Below, piece after piece: positions 14,901 to 29,900 of a stretch of DNA of 64,000 nt. A program made the translations under genes and the position numbers. Origin of the DNA: Heliopora coerulea (Eukaryota > Cnidaria > Anthozoa > Scleralcyonacea > Helioporidae); assembly GCA_030142905.1 (NCBI GenBank), contig JASJOG010000283.1, positions 1-64,000 of the forward strand, written 5' to 3'. The notes beneath the pieces were generated by a model that was not told where the DNA came from, made no database searches, and was given only the letters and a program-made list of their open reading frames with translations. Each line of letters starts with the position of its first letter. Positions within the stretch are counted from its first letter, which is position 1.

Positions 14901-17900
14901 ACTCTAAACGAAACTATAACTCATACAACTGCAATATATAAATTCCAACGTCACCTTGAACTACAACGAAAGTTAAAGAACACAAGACATTATCGCGAAG
15001 TCTACAACAACAAAGAAACCACATGGGTAAAAAACATTTCGAACAGAGAACTAACCGACGAAGAAACACGCGTTCTAAGCAAAGGATTAAATTACAATAC
15101 CCGAGATGCAAACAGATTGGACTTCCTTGCTGATCTAGAACACGCCTTAAAGACAAGTAACCTAGAAGAAAACACGATAGACAACATACGCCACCAAGTC
15201 AGCCACCACCTACTTCATCATCAAAGACCGACTGACATAACCAAAGCTGAACGACAAACCCTAAAACGATTACGAGAAGACAACTCCGTTGTTATTCTAC
15301 CAGCCGACAAAGGACGAACCACCGTTGTTATGAACAAAACCGATTACATCAACAAAGCCAATGAACTACTCCAAGACACCAATACATACCAAAAACTAGA
15401 TAAAAACCCTACGAAGACAACTACCTCCCGCATCAACAAAAAACTGAAGACGCTAAAAGACCAACAAAAGCTTGAAGATCACACATACTTAAGAATCCGA
15501 CCCAATGACGCAACCATCGCCCAATTCTACGGACTTCCGAAGATACACAAACCGAATGTCCCGCTACGTCCTATCGTCTCTCTCCCTGGCTCACCTACAT
15601 TCAAACTATCAAAATACCTCGCTACCATTCTCCAACCTCTAGTAAAGTCTTCACCGCATTCCATCAACAACGTCAACACATTTCTCCAACACATAAAAGA
15701 CCTTGAAATCGAACCAAATGAAACTATGGTATCCTTCGACGTCGTATCATTGTTCACATCTATACCGTTATCTACAGCAAGACGAATAACCGACCAACTC
15801 CTTTCTACCAACTCATCATGGACCTCCTCGACCTCTGTTTATCCACCGAATTTCAATTCCATAACTCATACTACAGACAAACCTCCGGCACGCCCATGGG
15901 ATCACCCCTCTCCAGCTTCTTGGCCGAAGCCGTCATGCAAGATTTGGAACGGAAAGTATTCTCTGAAAACAACAACATAAAACTATGGAATAGATACGTC
16001 GACGATGTATTTGCCATTACAAAAACAGAACAAATCGATGAGTTGTACCACACCATCAACAACACCACCGAAGGTATCGCTTTTACAATGGAGACAGAGC
16101 ACAACTACCAAATAGCATTCCTGGACGTTTTACTCACAAGAACAGACAACGGAAAGATCAAAACCCAAGTGTACCGAAAGAAAACCTATACCGATCAAAT
16201 ATTAAACTACCATAGCAACCACCCAACCCTACACAAGATCAACTGTATCAGAACTCTCTTCAACCGAATTGAAACACACTGCAACACCCAAGAGAACAAA
16301 AAGAAAGAACGAGAATACCTACACGAAACATTCAGAAAGAACAACTACCCTAGACACTTCATCGACAAATTCAGCGTACAACGACAAGACAATCCTCCAC
16401 AAAACACGAACGACGAACAAGACTACAACGCTACTCAAACAAGACACATAACTCTACCCTACATACGAACCATATCCGAAATAACGTCAAGAATACTGGA
16501 ACAACATCACATAAAAGTAGCACACAAACCCACTGGTAAACTCAGATCTATATTCACTACACATAAAGATACCATCGACAACCTTGAAAAACATAACGCC
16601 ATTTATATGATCCCTTGCCGTGATTGCAACAACGTTTACATTGGCGAAACCTCGAAGACTATTAACTCAAGACTAACCGAACACAAAAACGCAATCAAAC
16701 GACAAGACTCACGATCACTCCCAGCTGCACACGTCCAAAATACTGACCACAGATTCCATTGGGCCAACACAAAAGTACTAGGACAAGCAAACACAAGATA
16801 TGCACGCGAATTTAAGGAAGCATGGCACAGCCTCGACAAACCCGCAATTAACAGACACATCGACATTCCCGCAGCATACCACCAGCTCCGATTCAAAATC
16901 CGAAACGAAGACTGCAAAACTTACATAAATACGTCAAAACAGCCCACTAACATCACATCACAGCCCTCTATCCATGATCCAACCAATCACTTCAATACAT
17001 CAGAATCCACCGATGAGAACAGCCGACAGCCCAATCCACCTATCAGACGCTCGGAACGCCTACACGCGCAAAGACTCATGGACCAAGCTGATAGAAGCAA
17101 ACCACGTGCAAATACCTCACCATAACCTGACGAAGACTTGAAGGACCAAGTCGAAAGCTCGACACAGTTAAACACAAATCCGGAGAACAAAAAATCATAA
17201 CATTACTATGCCTGGATTACAAGTATTCAATTCATGTATATATATATATATGTTTAAGATAAAGGGGTTCTCAAGACTTGATTGTTCTTTTTCTTGAGGT
17301 TTCAACTCGTTGCTTCGAGTGTTCATCAGAAGTGATGGTTTGATAGAGTGTTGGATGTCTTAGCGTGGATGGTCACGCGTCTCCGTGACTGCAATCTTTG
17401 TGATCGTGTGACCGGTCGACTGTTTGCGACGATGCGATTGGCTGTTGCATCCAGTGAATGGTTTTGAGTCACAAAGCCATTCGTCGTCACATGGGAAACC
17501 TTGGTACTGGGTTTTTCCTTTTCCAAAGTGTGTTGGGTGTTTCTCGCGTGGGTTGATGTTGAGGAAATTGGTGGTTGGAGTTGATGAGTTTTGGATTTTA
17601 GTTGATGGTACATCGTGGGTATGTCTACGTGGGAATCTTTCGTATGCCAATTTGCTCTATTTCGTCATTTTTAACCCTTGCTCGTCCAAGATGTGTCTCC
17701 TTGACTAGTAAAATCGTCTGGCGTAAGCCAGAGCAAAATTAAAAAGTCGGCTACGGACCGGAAGAGCATAAGCAGTTTGGCTCATTTAAACAAGAGGTGT
17801 ACATTTTTAAATTACGAGATGGCTTAATTCAGTAAATGAAACAATCCAAGAACAGATTTGGATGCAATAACTCTACCTTAGTCGGCTGTCAGGCAGGCGA

Positions 17901-20900
17901 CTCCCTCTCGCTAAACAATACAAAGCTGATAAGTATATTTTCCGAGTGATATACCTTTTGTAAGCTGAAGTGCCTCCTTTAAGGTCCGCTTAAATTTGCG
18001 ATTGATATATTGGAGTATGTTTTACACTGGCGGGAGTATCGAAGTCAAACTGGAGCGAATCATAAGCGGATATCTTACTGTATAGACTGTCATGGGTTTA
18101 CTGCTTACACCAGGATTACAGTTGTAGCGTACAAAATCGCATGTGTAAGTGGGCGTTCAAGTAGATTTGTGAAGTTATCATCGCTTTAATTTGAAATGCA
18201 AGGCTAAGCCTTCGAAAAGGCTTATTACCGTCAGCAAAACAATCAAGGTTACGGTGGTATATAAATAAGGGCAGAATGAAATTTTCCCCGTTTCATCGCA
18301 TTTTTAAATCCAAAAATAACGCCTCCAGCCGTTAAAAAAAAAAAAAAATTAAAGAACGCTGACGGCCATGTACGGGTTATGACGGTACATTAATGTATGC
18401 CTTGATAACCCTCATTTTCATGACAAAATTTTTAAAGAAAATTTGCTGAAATGAAACTTTTCCCTAAGAAAAAGTCCTTGAACACTGACTTTATCTCCAT
18501 GCATTCGGGTACACAGAAATACAGAATTTGACTTTATACTTGCAACGTCTTCTACCGATTAGACGTCACATCACGGGTTTTGCCTTCCGAAAAAAAAAGA
18601 TGATCAACGCAAGGAAACTTATTGATTGAGTATACTAGGTGAAACTGTAGTTCACTTACCCTTCTGCAGATGTTCTTTGAAGACTTTGCTTAATCAGACG
18701 AACTGGATGGCATTCTTGAGACGGATTCTAACAATGCAAAGTAAACACCAAATAGGACAAAATACGAGAATATTAAAATAAATTGGACTAATTCGTTAGA
18801 GGTTATATTCAAACGATCAAAAATGAGTCAAACCAAAGATTGCTATCAAGCCGTATAACGATAGTACGGGATCGTTACTAAATCACGATAGCATTTACCT
18901 AAGAAATAGATGATCCGTAGTGACATGTTAGACACATCGTCAAACGTTTCATGAGTGTTTTGATGACATTTGGAATTGCATCAGCTGCGATGTAACTCCG
19001 ATAATTTTCGAACTTTAACGAGTGTCGGGCCTGGAAATTCATTTTATACCCAGGCTTTTACTAGAACTAAAATACTGGAAACAAATTATACTTTGTATAG
19101 TGCATATTTGCAATATTCCTCCCATATATGCGAATTATCTATTTTTGACGCATTTCATCTTTAAAATCCTTAAATTGTTTATTTGATGATGGATTCTTAA
19201 TATCTATTGCACCTTTTGCTGTTCATTACCAGAAAATATACTATCATTAACGCCAACCTCAAACTCACTGACGCAAAAATACATTCATTTTATTTAATCC
19301 ACAATCATTTGCGTAGATGCGCAACAATTTGCATCAAAGGGCATTCTATAGCGTGAACATATAACCATTAACACCATTCTACTATACATCAGGGATAATA
19401 AAATTTCAGTTAGGAAAGGTATCTCTCTTGCGTAATAGAAATTTTATCATCCCAAATGTATAGTAGAATGGTGTTAATATTCGTCTGTTGGCGCTATGGA
19501 ATGCCATTTGACGAAAATGGTAGCGTATCTACGCACATGAATGTCGATTGAATAAAATGAGTGTATTTTTGCGTCAATGAGTTTGAGGTTGGCGTTAATG
19601 ATAGTATATTTTCTGGTAATGAACCGCAAAAGGTGTATTGTATGGCAGAGCTCGTTTTTCGGTTAGTAAGCAAAATCACGCACGCTGATTGGGTGATCAA
19701 CAGTTCGATATTTTACGATATTTGAACCGGTCCAAATACCCTTTTTATTCCGGACAAGTAAGTTTTGGCGGAAAATCTTTGAGCTGATTTTAGTGAAAGT
19801 TAAGGAGAATGAAGCCTTGATAATGAAAAGTTTCGAATATTATACCAAACTACAATAAAAGAAATGTTTAACTGGCGGAAACAATCAACGACGTAAAGTA
19901 AACAGCAACTTCCTATGACCAAAGAACCAGTCAAAAATATGAAAATTAACCAAAAGTCATTTAATAAATTCCTTATTAACCTTGATTGGTTAGTCCGTAC
20001 TGGAAAGTATTTGCCCTCGATTGACAAGTACTTAATCGTGAGTCCCTGGAGTATGTTTCAAAGTGAGTAAATACGGTTAAAAGTATTTGAAGCGGAGAGA
20101 ATAGCATGAATTACAAGAGTTACTTAGGTTGGTTAGTTGAATAGAAGCTTTTCATGATAATTTGACTGTGCCAAAGTCAAGTGAAAAATGTTAACTTGAG
20201 CGGGATTTGAACTCGCACCTTTGAGACACCGGTCCGCTGCTCTACCTGTTGAGCTATCGAGTCCACAGGATTGGAGGCGTTTTTATCCAACTTAAATGCA
20301 CGAGATATTCTCGCGACAACTTAACGCTTATCCATGAGAGGATGTGCAGTGTTTCAATTCTATTTCAGAATCATCCTCAGAGATACATGAACTGAGACTT
20401 TTCATAATCTGACACTGCTGAAGGTCAACTGAAAAATGTTGACTCGAGCGGGATCAGTTGACTTCGGCTTTGTCAGATAAGTTAAAATCCCACTCAAGTC
20501 AACATTTTTCGGTTGACTTCAGCACTGTCAGGTTACCATGAAAAGTTTCTGTTCATGTGTATATCTGAGGATGATTCTGAAATTCGTTAGTTAATTAATT
20601 CTTATCTGGTTATCGTCGTTTTGTGCACAGTGTTTTGAAAAGGCTCGAAATAAACATAAAAATGCCTTTTCCCTACCGATGGATACTTAAAATGGTCGAG
20701 AGATTTGTTCAATTACAAATGAAAAGGCGCCCTTTTTGGCACGTATCAGTAAATTTTGCTTTTCAAATAAGCCAAGAGGCTGACTACAATATAAATGTCT
20801 CACAACGATACCTTGGTTTCTTGAATGTTATTGGCACACAACTTTCCTTTTACAATCTACCCTTCTTGTAAGAGTGAGGCAAACACACAAGTGAGTTGGG

Positions 20901-23900
20901 TTTCAATTTATGTCAACAGCTTTGCCATGAGATATCTCATCTGCGACCTCCATACCTGGAAGTTGGCCGTTTGAGCAGGTAATTATGACATACCTTAAGG
21001 CAAGGTTTAAGCAGAGGAATTGCACCACTGAATAATTCTATTGGATTTAAATCATCAAGGCCACTAAAATTTCTTTTTATAGCTTGCTCCAGTTGAAGTT
21101 TCCCTAAAGCTGCCGGGTCATCATGGCTATGGTTATCTTCCGTCTCAGCAACAAAGCCGGAGACCATTTTCACCAAACTGTTGTGAAAAAAGCGACATAT
21201 TAGATCGTATTCAGTCGTCTACCCTTAGTAAAATGCAAATTGGATAACATGATTTTCGCCATTACGAGAACGAATCGCTGCCTAAGATTCGTCTGCCAAG
21301 CAAAAACAGTTTGCGACCCACATCGTCTACAGGTGCACTCGATTGTCTGCAATAGAATAGAAGTCAGCAACGGTTTTCCTCGTTTACGATTTCGGTATTC
21401 CGAGGACTGTCTACACATAAAACCGTAGAATAGTGAGCCACTATTACCGACATGCCTTCGACAGACAGCACAAACGTCACACAAGATCAAAAGGGGTCGC
21501 TTTGAAGTTGCCCCTCGGGTGAACCACAGATGCCATCAAAAACGATATGAAATTTTGCATACCCGTAACCACAAGGAAGAGATACTTTAACCTTAAAGCC
21601 AGGAAGTTTAATATACACACGTCAATGTACATAAAGGTGGACTGGTATACAAAACAAGTATGAACTCATTTTGTTTATTCCCAGATGTGGTGGCTTGGCG
21701 TTTCTAAATCAGATTCGATCAAGTCGAGTCTCAAAGTTTTCTGCGTTTTCCAACTTTATAGTTCAAGAAGCTTGCACACTGATTTACGGACATCAAGCTG
21801 CCACAAACCAAAATACAGATCACAGTTATCTCACGTGAGCACGTAACACACCGAAGCTTGAGGGAAAGGAGGAGAAAACCCACGTAATCAGGGACGGTGG
21901 AGCCGGGGGGCTGGTAAGGCTGCAGCCCCCAAATATTTTACAAATTAACGTTGAAACAACTACTTTCCCGGACAGTTGTGTAATTTTCCGGGGAAACATG
22001 CAAAAGGCTGTATTTGTATCACTAGCCTCCTCCCTTCAAATTTCGCTCTGCCGTCCCCGTGCAGGAATAATCCTTGTCAGAAGCAAGAACTACAGCATTG
22101 TTTAACGGGTTCGCGCTTGAATATATAATCACATAGTCTGTTGTATGTAAGAATTATATTAAATACGCTTCAGTTCAACTTTTTCACAATAGCTCAGGTC
22201 GTTAACGACCAGATATGTTTAATTTTCTCGGGAATCGCCCTGGTGATTGGGTAGCACTGTTTCAGCAGTACTACAAATGGTGGAAAGTTTATGAAGATGT
22301 TTAGAGTGTCTGCCGTCCATTTCATTCAAACAAAAAATGCGTAAAAAAATTGTTTCAAAGTCGCTTGACTCACTGGGTCGCGAAGATTTTATGAACAACA
22401 ACCTAAGATTGCCTTTGAAGGATTTTTTGCACTGAAATCAAACAATGACAACAGAGAACTTTATAAAACCTCAGGTGCATGGTTGGTGAAAAGGCCAGAC
22501 GTTTTTAATGAAGTCACTATAGATACAGTTCGCACTGGATAAAAGCTAACACTGTAACTCGTAAATTGTAAAAACATTTGTACCGTTCAATCATACAAAG
22601 CAGTAAATTCCTAAAACCACCAAACTATCTGTTAGTTAAGGTTGTCTGTAAATTAATTCCACACCATAAGTGTTAACCCCATTTGGTTCATTTTCAACGA
22701 ATAGTTTGGCATTCGATTGAAATGACGTTACCTGTAAAAATCACGAAGTCCAAAGAACTCTTCTTTTTTGGCTTCCTTGAGTGTTTCAGAGTGTGCTTGT
22801 GCCGCATGCAATTCGTAATACCCTCTAGCTAACTGTTGAATGGTTCGTTCGATTCGTCGTGGTTCTTTTACATTGCTGGCGCATATGCCCCTAAGGAAAA
22901 ACAAAAATATGCGGGGATAAAACAAGTTTGACCGAGCAGCACGAGCTCTTCGAGCTATGGGGGCATGCATATACGATATTAGGTTTGCCAACTGGTTAAA
23001 GCTATAAAATTGAAAACAGTGACGAAACAAGTCAATTTATTCAAGAATTCTGGTGGAATAATAAAACAAATAATACGGTAATATATATGAACACAATACG
23101 CAATCTGAACTGCTCTGTTCTAATCCCTGAAAACGTTAACTGAAACAATAATTTCGTCTTGCAGTTGCGTGGCTAAAGGGGTCTTGTGTCCCCACAAATT
23201 TCACTCGGCTTACGACGACATTACCCGAAATATTACATAAAACATTTCACACTGCTTCCAATCACTATCAGGGGCCAAAGATAGAAAATTTAACTAGTGG
23301 GCTTAGTCCCAGTAGCTAAAATTCCCGGCAGTCGTGCTTTTAGTTCCAAGAAGGGGGCAGAAAAATATAGGTCTGGCAACGTTACTGTCACGTTGTAGCT
23401 TGATATTCAGGTTTAGACTAAATAGAGACAAAGGTGTGGGGGTATGTCGACTAAGTGTTAGTGCTGTTGTCGAACCAACGTTTGGTTTGACAGTGACTCT
23501 TGCACTCTATTTGTTCTACATAACCAGATTAATCTTTGTTCAAACGTAGTTACAGTATTGCTGATTTTTGTCTAAACTTTGCAGTTTTTCTTTTCCTTTT
23601 AATTTTGGGGATGTTCCATCCAACACGCCCGGAAGCGACGCCCGTGGACAACGGCCGTAATTTTATTTTTTATTTTCTTTCTTTTTCATGGATTTCAACA
23701 TTTTGAGGCAAGCCGTGGACATATCTGTTGTTCGGTCTATATTTCATCTTTTCTGTATTGGTAACACAACATGCTCAAACACAAACTGAACAGTGATCTG
23801 AGTTAACAAGGATGAAATTATGTATACCGCATTTCTCAAAAGAAGTCAATCGATGCTGCGTCAGCCCATTTCAATCTGGTTCTACTGTTGGATCTGATGA

Positions 23901-26900
23901 ATAGAATTTCCCGGCATGAACAACTCATATTATTACACGAAGTTATGGATAGCGTCCCTCTACCTTGTCCACACTAAAGTAAATCGTAACAATCTAACTT
24001 GATCGCAATAGCTTATCACTGTGTAAATGTAGCCTTTGGATTAGAAAATGTGTGATCGAAATCTTGTCGGGCACAGCTCAGGTTTGGACTCAAAAATCTA
24101 TAGCTCCCTTCTTAGTTTTTGATTATCTCGGAGTTCAGACTGGATTCGGATCTGCATAGTTTTACACAGGGATAAACCTGGGTTTTCGATCAAATTCAAT
24201 GCCTTTCGTGTTTCCTACAAATTTTGTTTTGCTTTGCATCGACTATGATGTCGATGCGCATTCTCATCCCCAGCCCTCTTTTCATTTCATCTCTCGTTTC
24301 TTTACAGGATTAACATCTCGTGACTATAAGCAATAAAGTTGGCGTCAGTTACGTCTATTTGTGGACGTCCGACTTTAGGTTGAACTCAGTCTGACCTTTC
24401 CGACTACAATAAGCGACTTGCGGATGCTAGCGACGTTGGATGCAAGATGTTTGACCGTAGACAAGAAAACTGTCAACCGAACGTGTTGGTCTTCAGTTGG
24501 CTATTGGTGTGCGGGTTATGGAAATCAACCCTAAGGTCAATGGACGAGGAGTCAAGGTACTTTGTACATGATCAAATCTTGCCATATAAGTCAATTTCAC
24601 ACTTACTCCCAAACAAAAACTGCGTTCATACATTTAAAGAAACAAAAGCACTAAGCGATCGATATCACAAGTTGAACCATCGCCGGATTACTTGTCCAAT
24701 CCACTTCAATTATATAGTAAGACAATGGTAAGCAAATTCATCTTATCTCGTGACGACTTAGATTTCATGGGATTTGATGGGATTCAGCAGCTCAAAACTC
24801 CATTCGGATTGGATTTAGTATTGATTAGAAATTTCAATTTTCGGTAGGATTTGGGTTCGTAAAGTAAAGTACAAAATCTGATTAGTGTAGGCAAATCCAT
24901 TTCTATGCATATTTTAGGCGGTCAAACAACAAATGTTAAATTAAAAACAACCAACATACGTTTAGACCTACTATATATCGACGATGGTTTGTTTGCTAAA
25001 CTTACATAGCGCTGTCAATAAGTTCTTGGATATCAGGAACACCACGAGTCAGCATAATTCCTCGATTCATCTTAGCTGGATCTAAAGCCCAGTTCGACAA
25101 TCCAATAAAGCCAACTCTGGAATGCTCCATACATCTTCCGGAAGTCTCTTCTTCGGTAGCTGTACTGTCTTCCAGTAACGGATGGAGGGTCTTTAAAGGC
25201 ATCAGTGGGGAGTCTTCAGCCAGACCTATTTCGTCCAACACCACGACGGATACAAACTTGTCAAGGTCTTTGTCCTTTTGTAGCTTTTGGCACTGACGAA
25301 ACGTAGAAACAATACCATCCGGTGTTGATAGTGGGCTGCATTGGTATGACTGCATGTGGATCTGTTTAAATATACGAGTTGTAAGAAGCACATCACGTAA
25401 ACCCAAACCACCATGTATAACATTAGTTACACAAATGATATAAAGTGCGGTCATGTAATTGCCTTATTTTGGATTGGATTGCATTGCATTGCACTGCATT
25501 GCACTGCATTGTTATCTGGTCCACCGCTTTTTAATACAGAGATCTCCATTCCATCGTACTGTAATTTTCTTCCCTTGTGGATTTATGTTTAATTTACTCT
25601 ACATTTTTCTTATAACAGACCACAGCAAAAAAAGTCATCCTATACCAAGCCATGCTGCGTTCCATGTGGCACTACCAAATTACCTCGTGCTACTTTCCAT
25701 TGCTTTTTCACATGTCACGAACAAAGAATGTAAAAAAATTACAATGATGCAATACCTGCGTCGAATTAGTGCACAGTGTCGTGCAAGAAAGAACGCTCAA
25801 AATGTCATTGAAAAGAGTAATTGTTGAGTTGAAAATTCAAAGTCAACATGATCATTAAGCATTGAATAACTGACTTACGTAGTTCATCTCAGGTCTGGTC
25901 GAGAGAATTAATGAAAGCCATCGTATAAATATTTTTGTTAAATAATTATTGTAACTAGAGTCACTAGGGCTATTAGAAACTCCAATCAGAGACATTTATG
26001 GAGCAAAGTTGTGAACTATAGAGGTCCTAAACTTTTAAGTAAAACAGCGACATTAAAGCAAAAGAATTTACTATTTTAGTCAGTAGTCCGTGTTACATTA
26101 TGCATTGGTCTGTGAATTTGCCTTGCAATACACTACAGCGATTAACTGGGGTTTCGGATTTTAGGTCAGGCAAATCATTATAAAGGATGTCTTTCATGAT
26201 TTAAGAGGATTTCATTCAGTTGGTCTCTAAATAGTTTGGTGGTCACGTGAGTGAACCAAGACATTATAATACACCTGACTGGTGCAATGTGTTAGTGAAC
26301 AAATTCTTAACTATTTATTTCATTACCCGGAGATTTATTACACTGCAGCGATAAAAATCAAATTCAGATTATGCAAATTCCGTCATCGTACAAAACTGAC
26401 AGACCAACTGACAAAAAATCGGCTAAGAAACAACAGGAAACAAGTCTCTAGGCTAGTTAGCTCAGGTAGCAACTCAGTCACTTGGCCAACAATTGAACAC
26501 TGACATTTCATTATTTTTTCAATCGCTATTGGTCAGTTCCGTGCTCCAAACAATTTCTTGCTCTTACGGTACAAACCCACTCAGTATGGTCCACCAGTGG
26601 CATAGCCAAGGAAGGGGGAGGGGGGGGGGGGTTCCGGGAGTTCAGCCTCCCACAGCTGCAACGACCTTGAGTTTCATGTTCAATAATGCGTCACAATACA
26701 GTATAAAAATCTGCCAGATTTGATTTGCGAATATAAAACCACTTATGGCGTCGCGGCAAATTGTGGAAACGTATTATCGGAAGTGCTGAAGTGAGGATGT
26801 GAATGTTTGGTCAGTTGTCTGCAGGATATTGAACTAACGTTAATCGCTGACGAATGTCGATTGTCGGACGACAGCGCTTGCAGGCCATTGAGTATAGTCA

Positions 26901-29900
26901 GCGCCAAAACCAGTCGATTGCGATTCTCCTGCGCTCTATATTACTTACAATTAAATGAGCATTATTACTGACATTTTTAAGGAGAAAGCGTTACAAAAAT
27001 TACCGTTCTCTTTCAGTAGCGGAACATACTCCCCAGTGGTGTTTGATGGTGTTACTGTCGATTGCATTTACCCGTCAATGTCCCCAGGAGACTCATATGT
27101 CTAGTTCTGTTTTACTAGTCCTAGACTGCGTACTTTTAAACTACACGAACATTTTATGCCACATATTTTCCTATTTTTTGTCGACTAATAAACCGAACAC
27201 GAATTACGGAAATTAATCTCCATCTTTCAAGTTTAATCCAGGGAAATCCGAATTAGACCCTGTTTTTTGAAATGCAATAAAACGTATGGAGGCTGGTATC
27301 CTCAAACTTGACCTTAGTTCAAAAAAATAACTGTAGTGAAGCAAAAAATACAAAGTCATCATCTATTCGAGTCTTCTTGTAAATAAAAAAAAAAGATTCT
27401 GTTAATAGAAGTGAAATACACAAACGAAGGGTTTTAAAAGGTACGGTCGCTAGCTTAACTCTCCATTACCATGACGCTCAGATAACTCTCTTATGCCATA
27501 ACCTAGCACTGAAGAAGTCAGTACATCTTTTGGAGTACTGAAAGTTTCCAGCGACCAAAGTTGCTCGACATTGAACTTCCCCCAACGAAAAATTCCTGGT
27601 TACGTGCTTGTGGTCCACCCATACGTATGGAACTGAATCGCTTTTCTTTACAGTTCTTAATTCCTTTTTCCCCTAGCGTTTTCATTATCCTTTCTCTTTT
27701 CCTTTCTCTAGCTCATTGATTTTGCATTCTACTCCCCATTTTTTATCGTTACTTTCTTTACCTTCCTTCTCCTTTGCCCTTTATCTTTCCCTTGCCCTTT
27801 GGGTTGCCCTATATCTTTTCTTCTTTCTTTTTTTTTTCTCATTCTCTCATTTCTTTTCCTTCATTTTCCTCTCATCTCCTCATTTTTTAACACTTTCGTT
27901 CTCCTCTTTATTCTTATGCTTGCCTCTCGGTTCCTTTACTTCTTACCTCCGATAACTCCTCCTTCACCTCGGCTCGTGCTATTTGCTGCAAAGGTTGTGC
28001 CTTCTCACCTGTTTTAAGTGCTGAAACAATTTACTCTTAGACGAATCTCCTTTCATGTTAGATGAAATAACATCCTTTGCCAAAGACTTTGAACTTCCTG
28101 GTTTACCAACTACAAATAACGGAATCCTCAGCTCCGTGCATACGGCCATCATGAACACGTTTTCACTTAATGCAGCATTTCTTGCGATATTTTTGGCAAG
28201 TTCAACGTTGTTTAAGAATGCCTTTTGGCAACTAGAAGTAAATATAATGTAAGTTAGAATAACTTCCAGTAGTAGTATAACTTGTATCTAGTAACTAAAT
28301 CAACTTAAGTGCTCCGAACGTTTTTACATTTCTATTTCAGAATCAGCCTAAGGGTAACATGAACAGAATATTTCATGATAAAACTATACTGTTAAGGTAT
28401 GAGGATGATTCGCATCTTCGGGTTATCGGACTGCTGCTCTACCAATTGAACTATTGAGTCAACTGGGAACAGTATACTTGCTTAATGCATTTCAAGTGTA
28501 CGAGAGATTCTCGCGACAAACGCTTTTTATCCGTGAGGATGAGCAGTGTTTCGACTCTATTTCTGAATCATTCCCAGGATAACATGAACAGAACGTTTTA
28601 CGATAAACCTACACCGCATAAGCCAACTAGAAAAGTCGACTTGAGCGAGATTCAAACTCGCATGTTCGGGTTATCAATAGTTTATCATGAAACATTCTGT
28701 TCATGTTACCCTGAGGATGACTCTGAAATAGAATCGAAACACTGCACATCCTCACGGATATAAAGCATTAAGTTGTTGCGACAATCTCTCGTGTATTTAA
28801 ATTGGATTAAACGAGCACACTATTCCCAGTGGACTCGATAACTCAATTAGTAAAGCAGCGGTCCGGCAACCCGAAGATGCGAGTTCGAACCCGCTCTAGT
28901 CAACTTTTCTAGTTGACTTTAGTAGTGCAGGTTTATCATGAAATATTCTGCTCAAGTTTTTACATACATATAAACTATTATCACCATGGAGTAACCTCTA
29001 AGATGTAAATCTTGGGACATCGTTCAATGACTCATTTTTCCAAACTTAAAGATGAAGCGGTTATAGACGTTTGAAAATGACGTTTAAAAAGAACATTCAT
29101 GGAAGCAGAGATATCGACGTCACCACGAAGTTTTCTTACTCGATTGAGACTGTAATGCGAGCCTCTTGACTCGAATGAAACAAATTTTTTTGGTTCATTA
29201 TTCTGCCGCTAAAGAAAACCGTGAAAGTCGATTGATTCAAGTGTGTAATGTTTCATTACTTTCCGGCTGCTGTTAATTCTTTTCCCAGGTTACTATCAGT
29301 AATTTTGAGGATCACAAATAATAATACGCACAATTTTTTTCCGAAGTACTTCATCTAGATAACATTATAGCCCGGCTGGATGATTCTATTACTATTGTTG
29401 TTTGAAGGTCACCAGCTATGAATTTTCCGTTATGTAACATAACTAGCTATCGCGAGTATTTGACTCCGAGGTCAAACATTAAAAAGAGCTTTTTGAAATG
29501 TTAGTGTTTGATCATATATTATGTTTAAATTCTCACCAGTGTTTGAGGTATTTTTTCAGACGAACTAATATTTAAGAAAAAACCCCAAATCGAGGAAAGA
29601 ATCTGCTTAATTTATTTAAATTGTTAATCGTTCAAAAACAACTTTTTAAAAACAACTCTCAGTTATTTTCTTTTGTGTTTCCCTCACGGATTATGAAAGA
29701 GTTTGAGAACCATCAAAGAAAACCGAAAGATCCTATAATGATTGCTTATAAGTTATCATATCAGTACTTTAAAAAGTATTATTAGTACTTATTGGTACTT
29801 CAGCGGAGTTATCTGACTCGACACTTCACGATTTTGAGACTTCTTCGAGAGTTTTCGCCTCAGAAGAATGATTAAAACGAGCACCAGATCTTTGCTCAGA

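Larger units (their letters stand above)
13170..17203. mobile_element. Penelope-like element, head-to-head inverted dimer (PLE1)
   Basis: The left arm at 13170-14819 is the near-perfect reverse complement of the right arm at 15590-17203. The central 770 bp (14820-15589) carries the 5' part of the right copy plus a short tandem repeat. Reading frames diverge from the centre and a hammerhead core sits near each outer end. Penelope-like elements encode a reverse transcriptase plus GIY-YIG endonuclease and integrate by target-primed reverse transcription. TATATA-rich sequence on both sides (13150-13168 and 17235-17255) may be a target duplication. Confidence 0.88.

Noticed and set aside
13245..17125. 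Group II intron or LTR retrotransposon reverse transcriptase
   Set aside because: The YVDD RT followed by a GIY-YIG domain with [12 protein letters not shown], and no gag, protease, integrase or maturase, identifies a Penelope-like element.
27716..28017. Plus-strand Leu/Phe/Ser-rich frames resembling membrane proteins
   Set aside because: Pyrimidine-rich low-complexity DNA gives hydrophobic translations by composition.
28055..28252. Plus-strand frame of 65 codons
   Set aside because: Antisense shadow of the RNF213 AAA4 Walker A exon.
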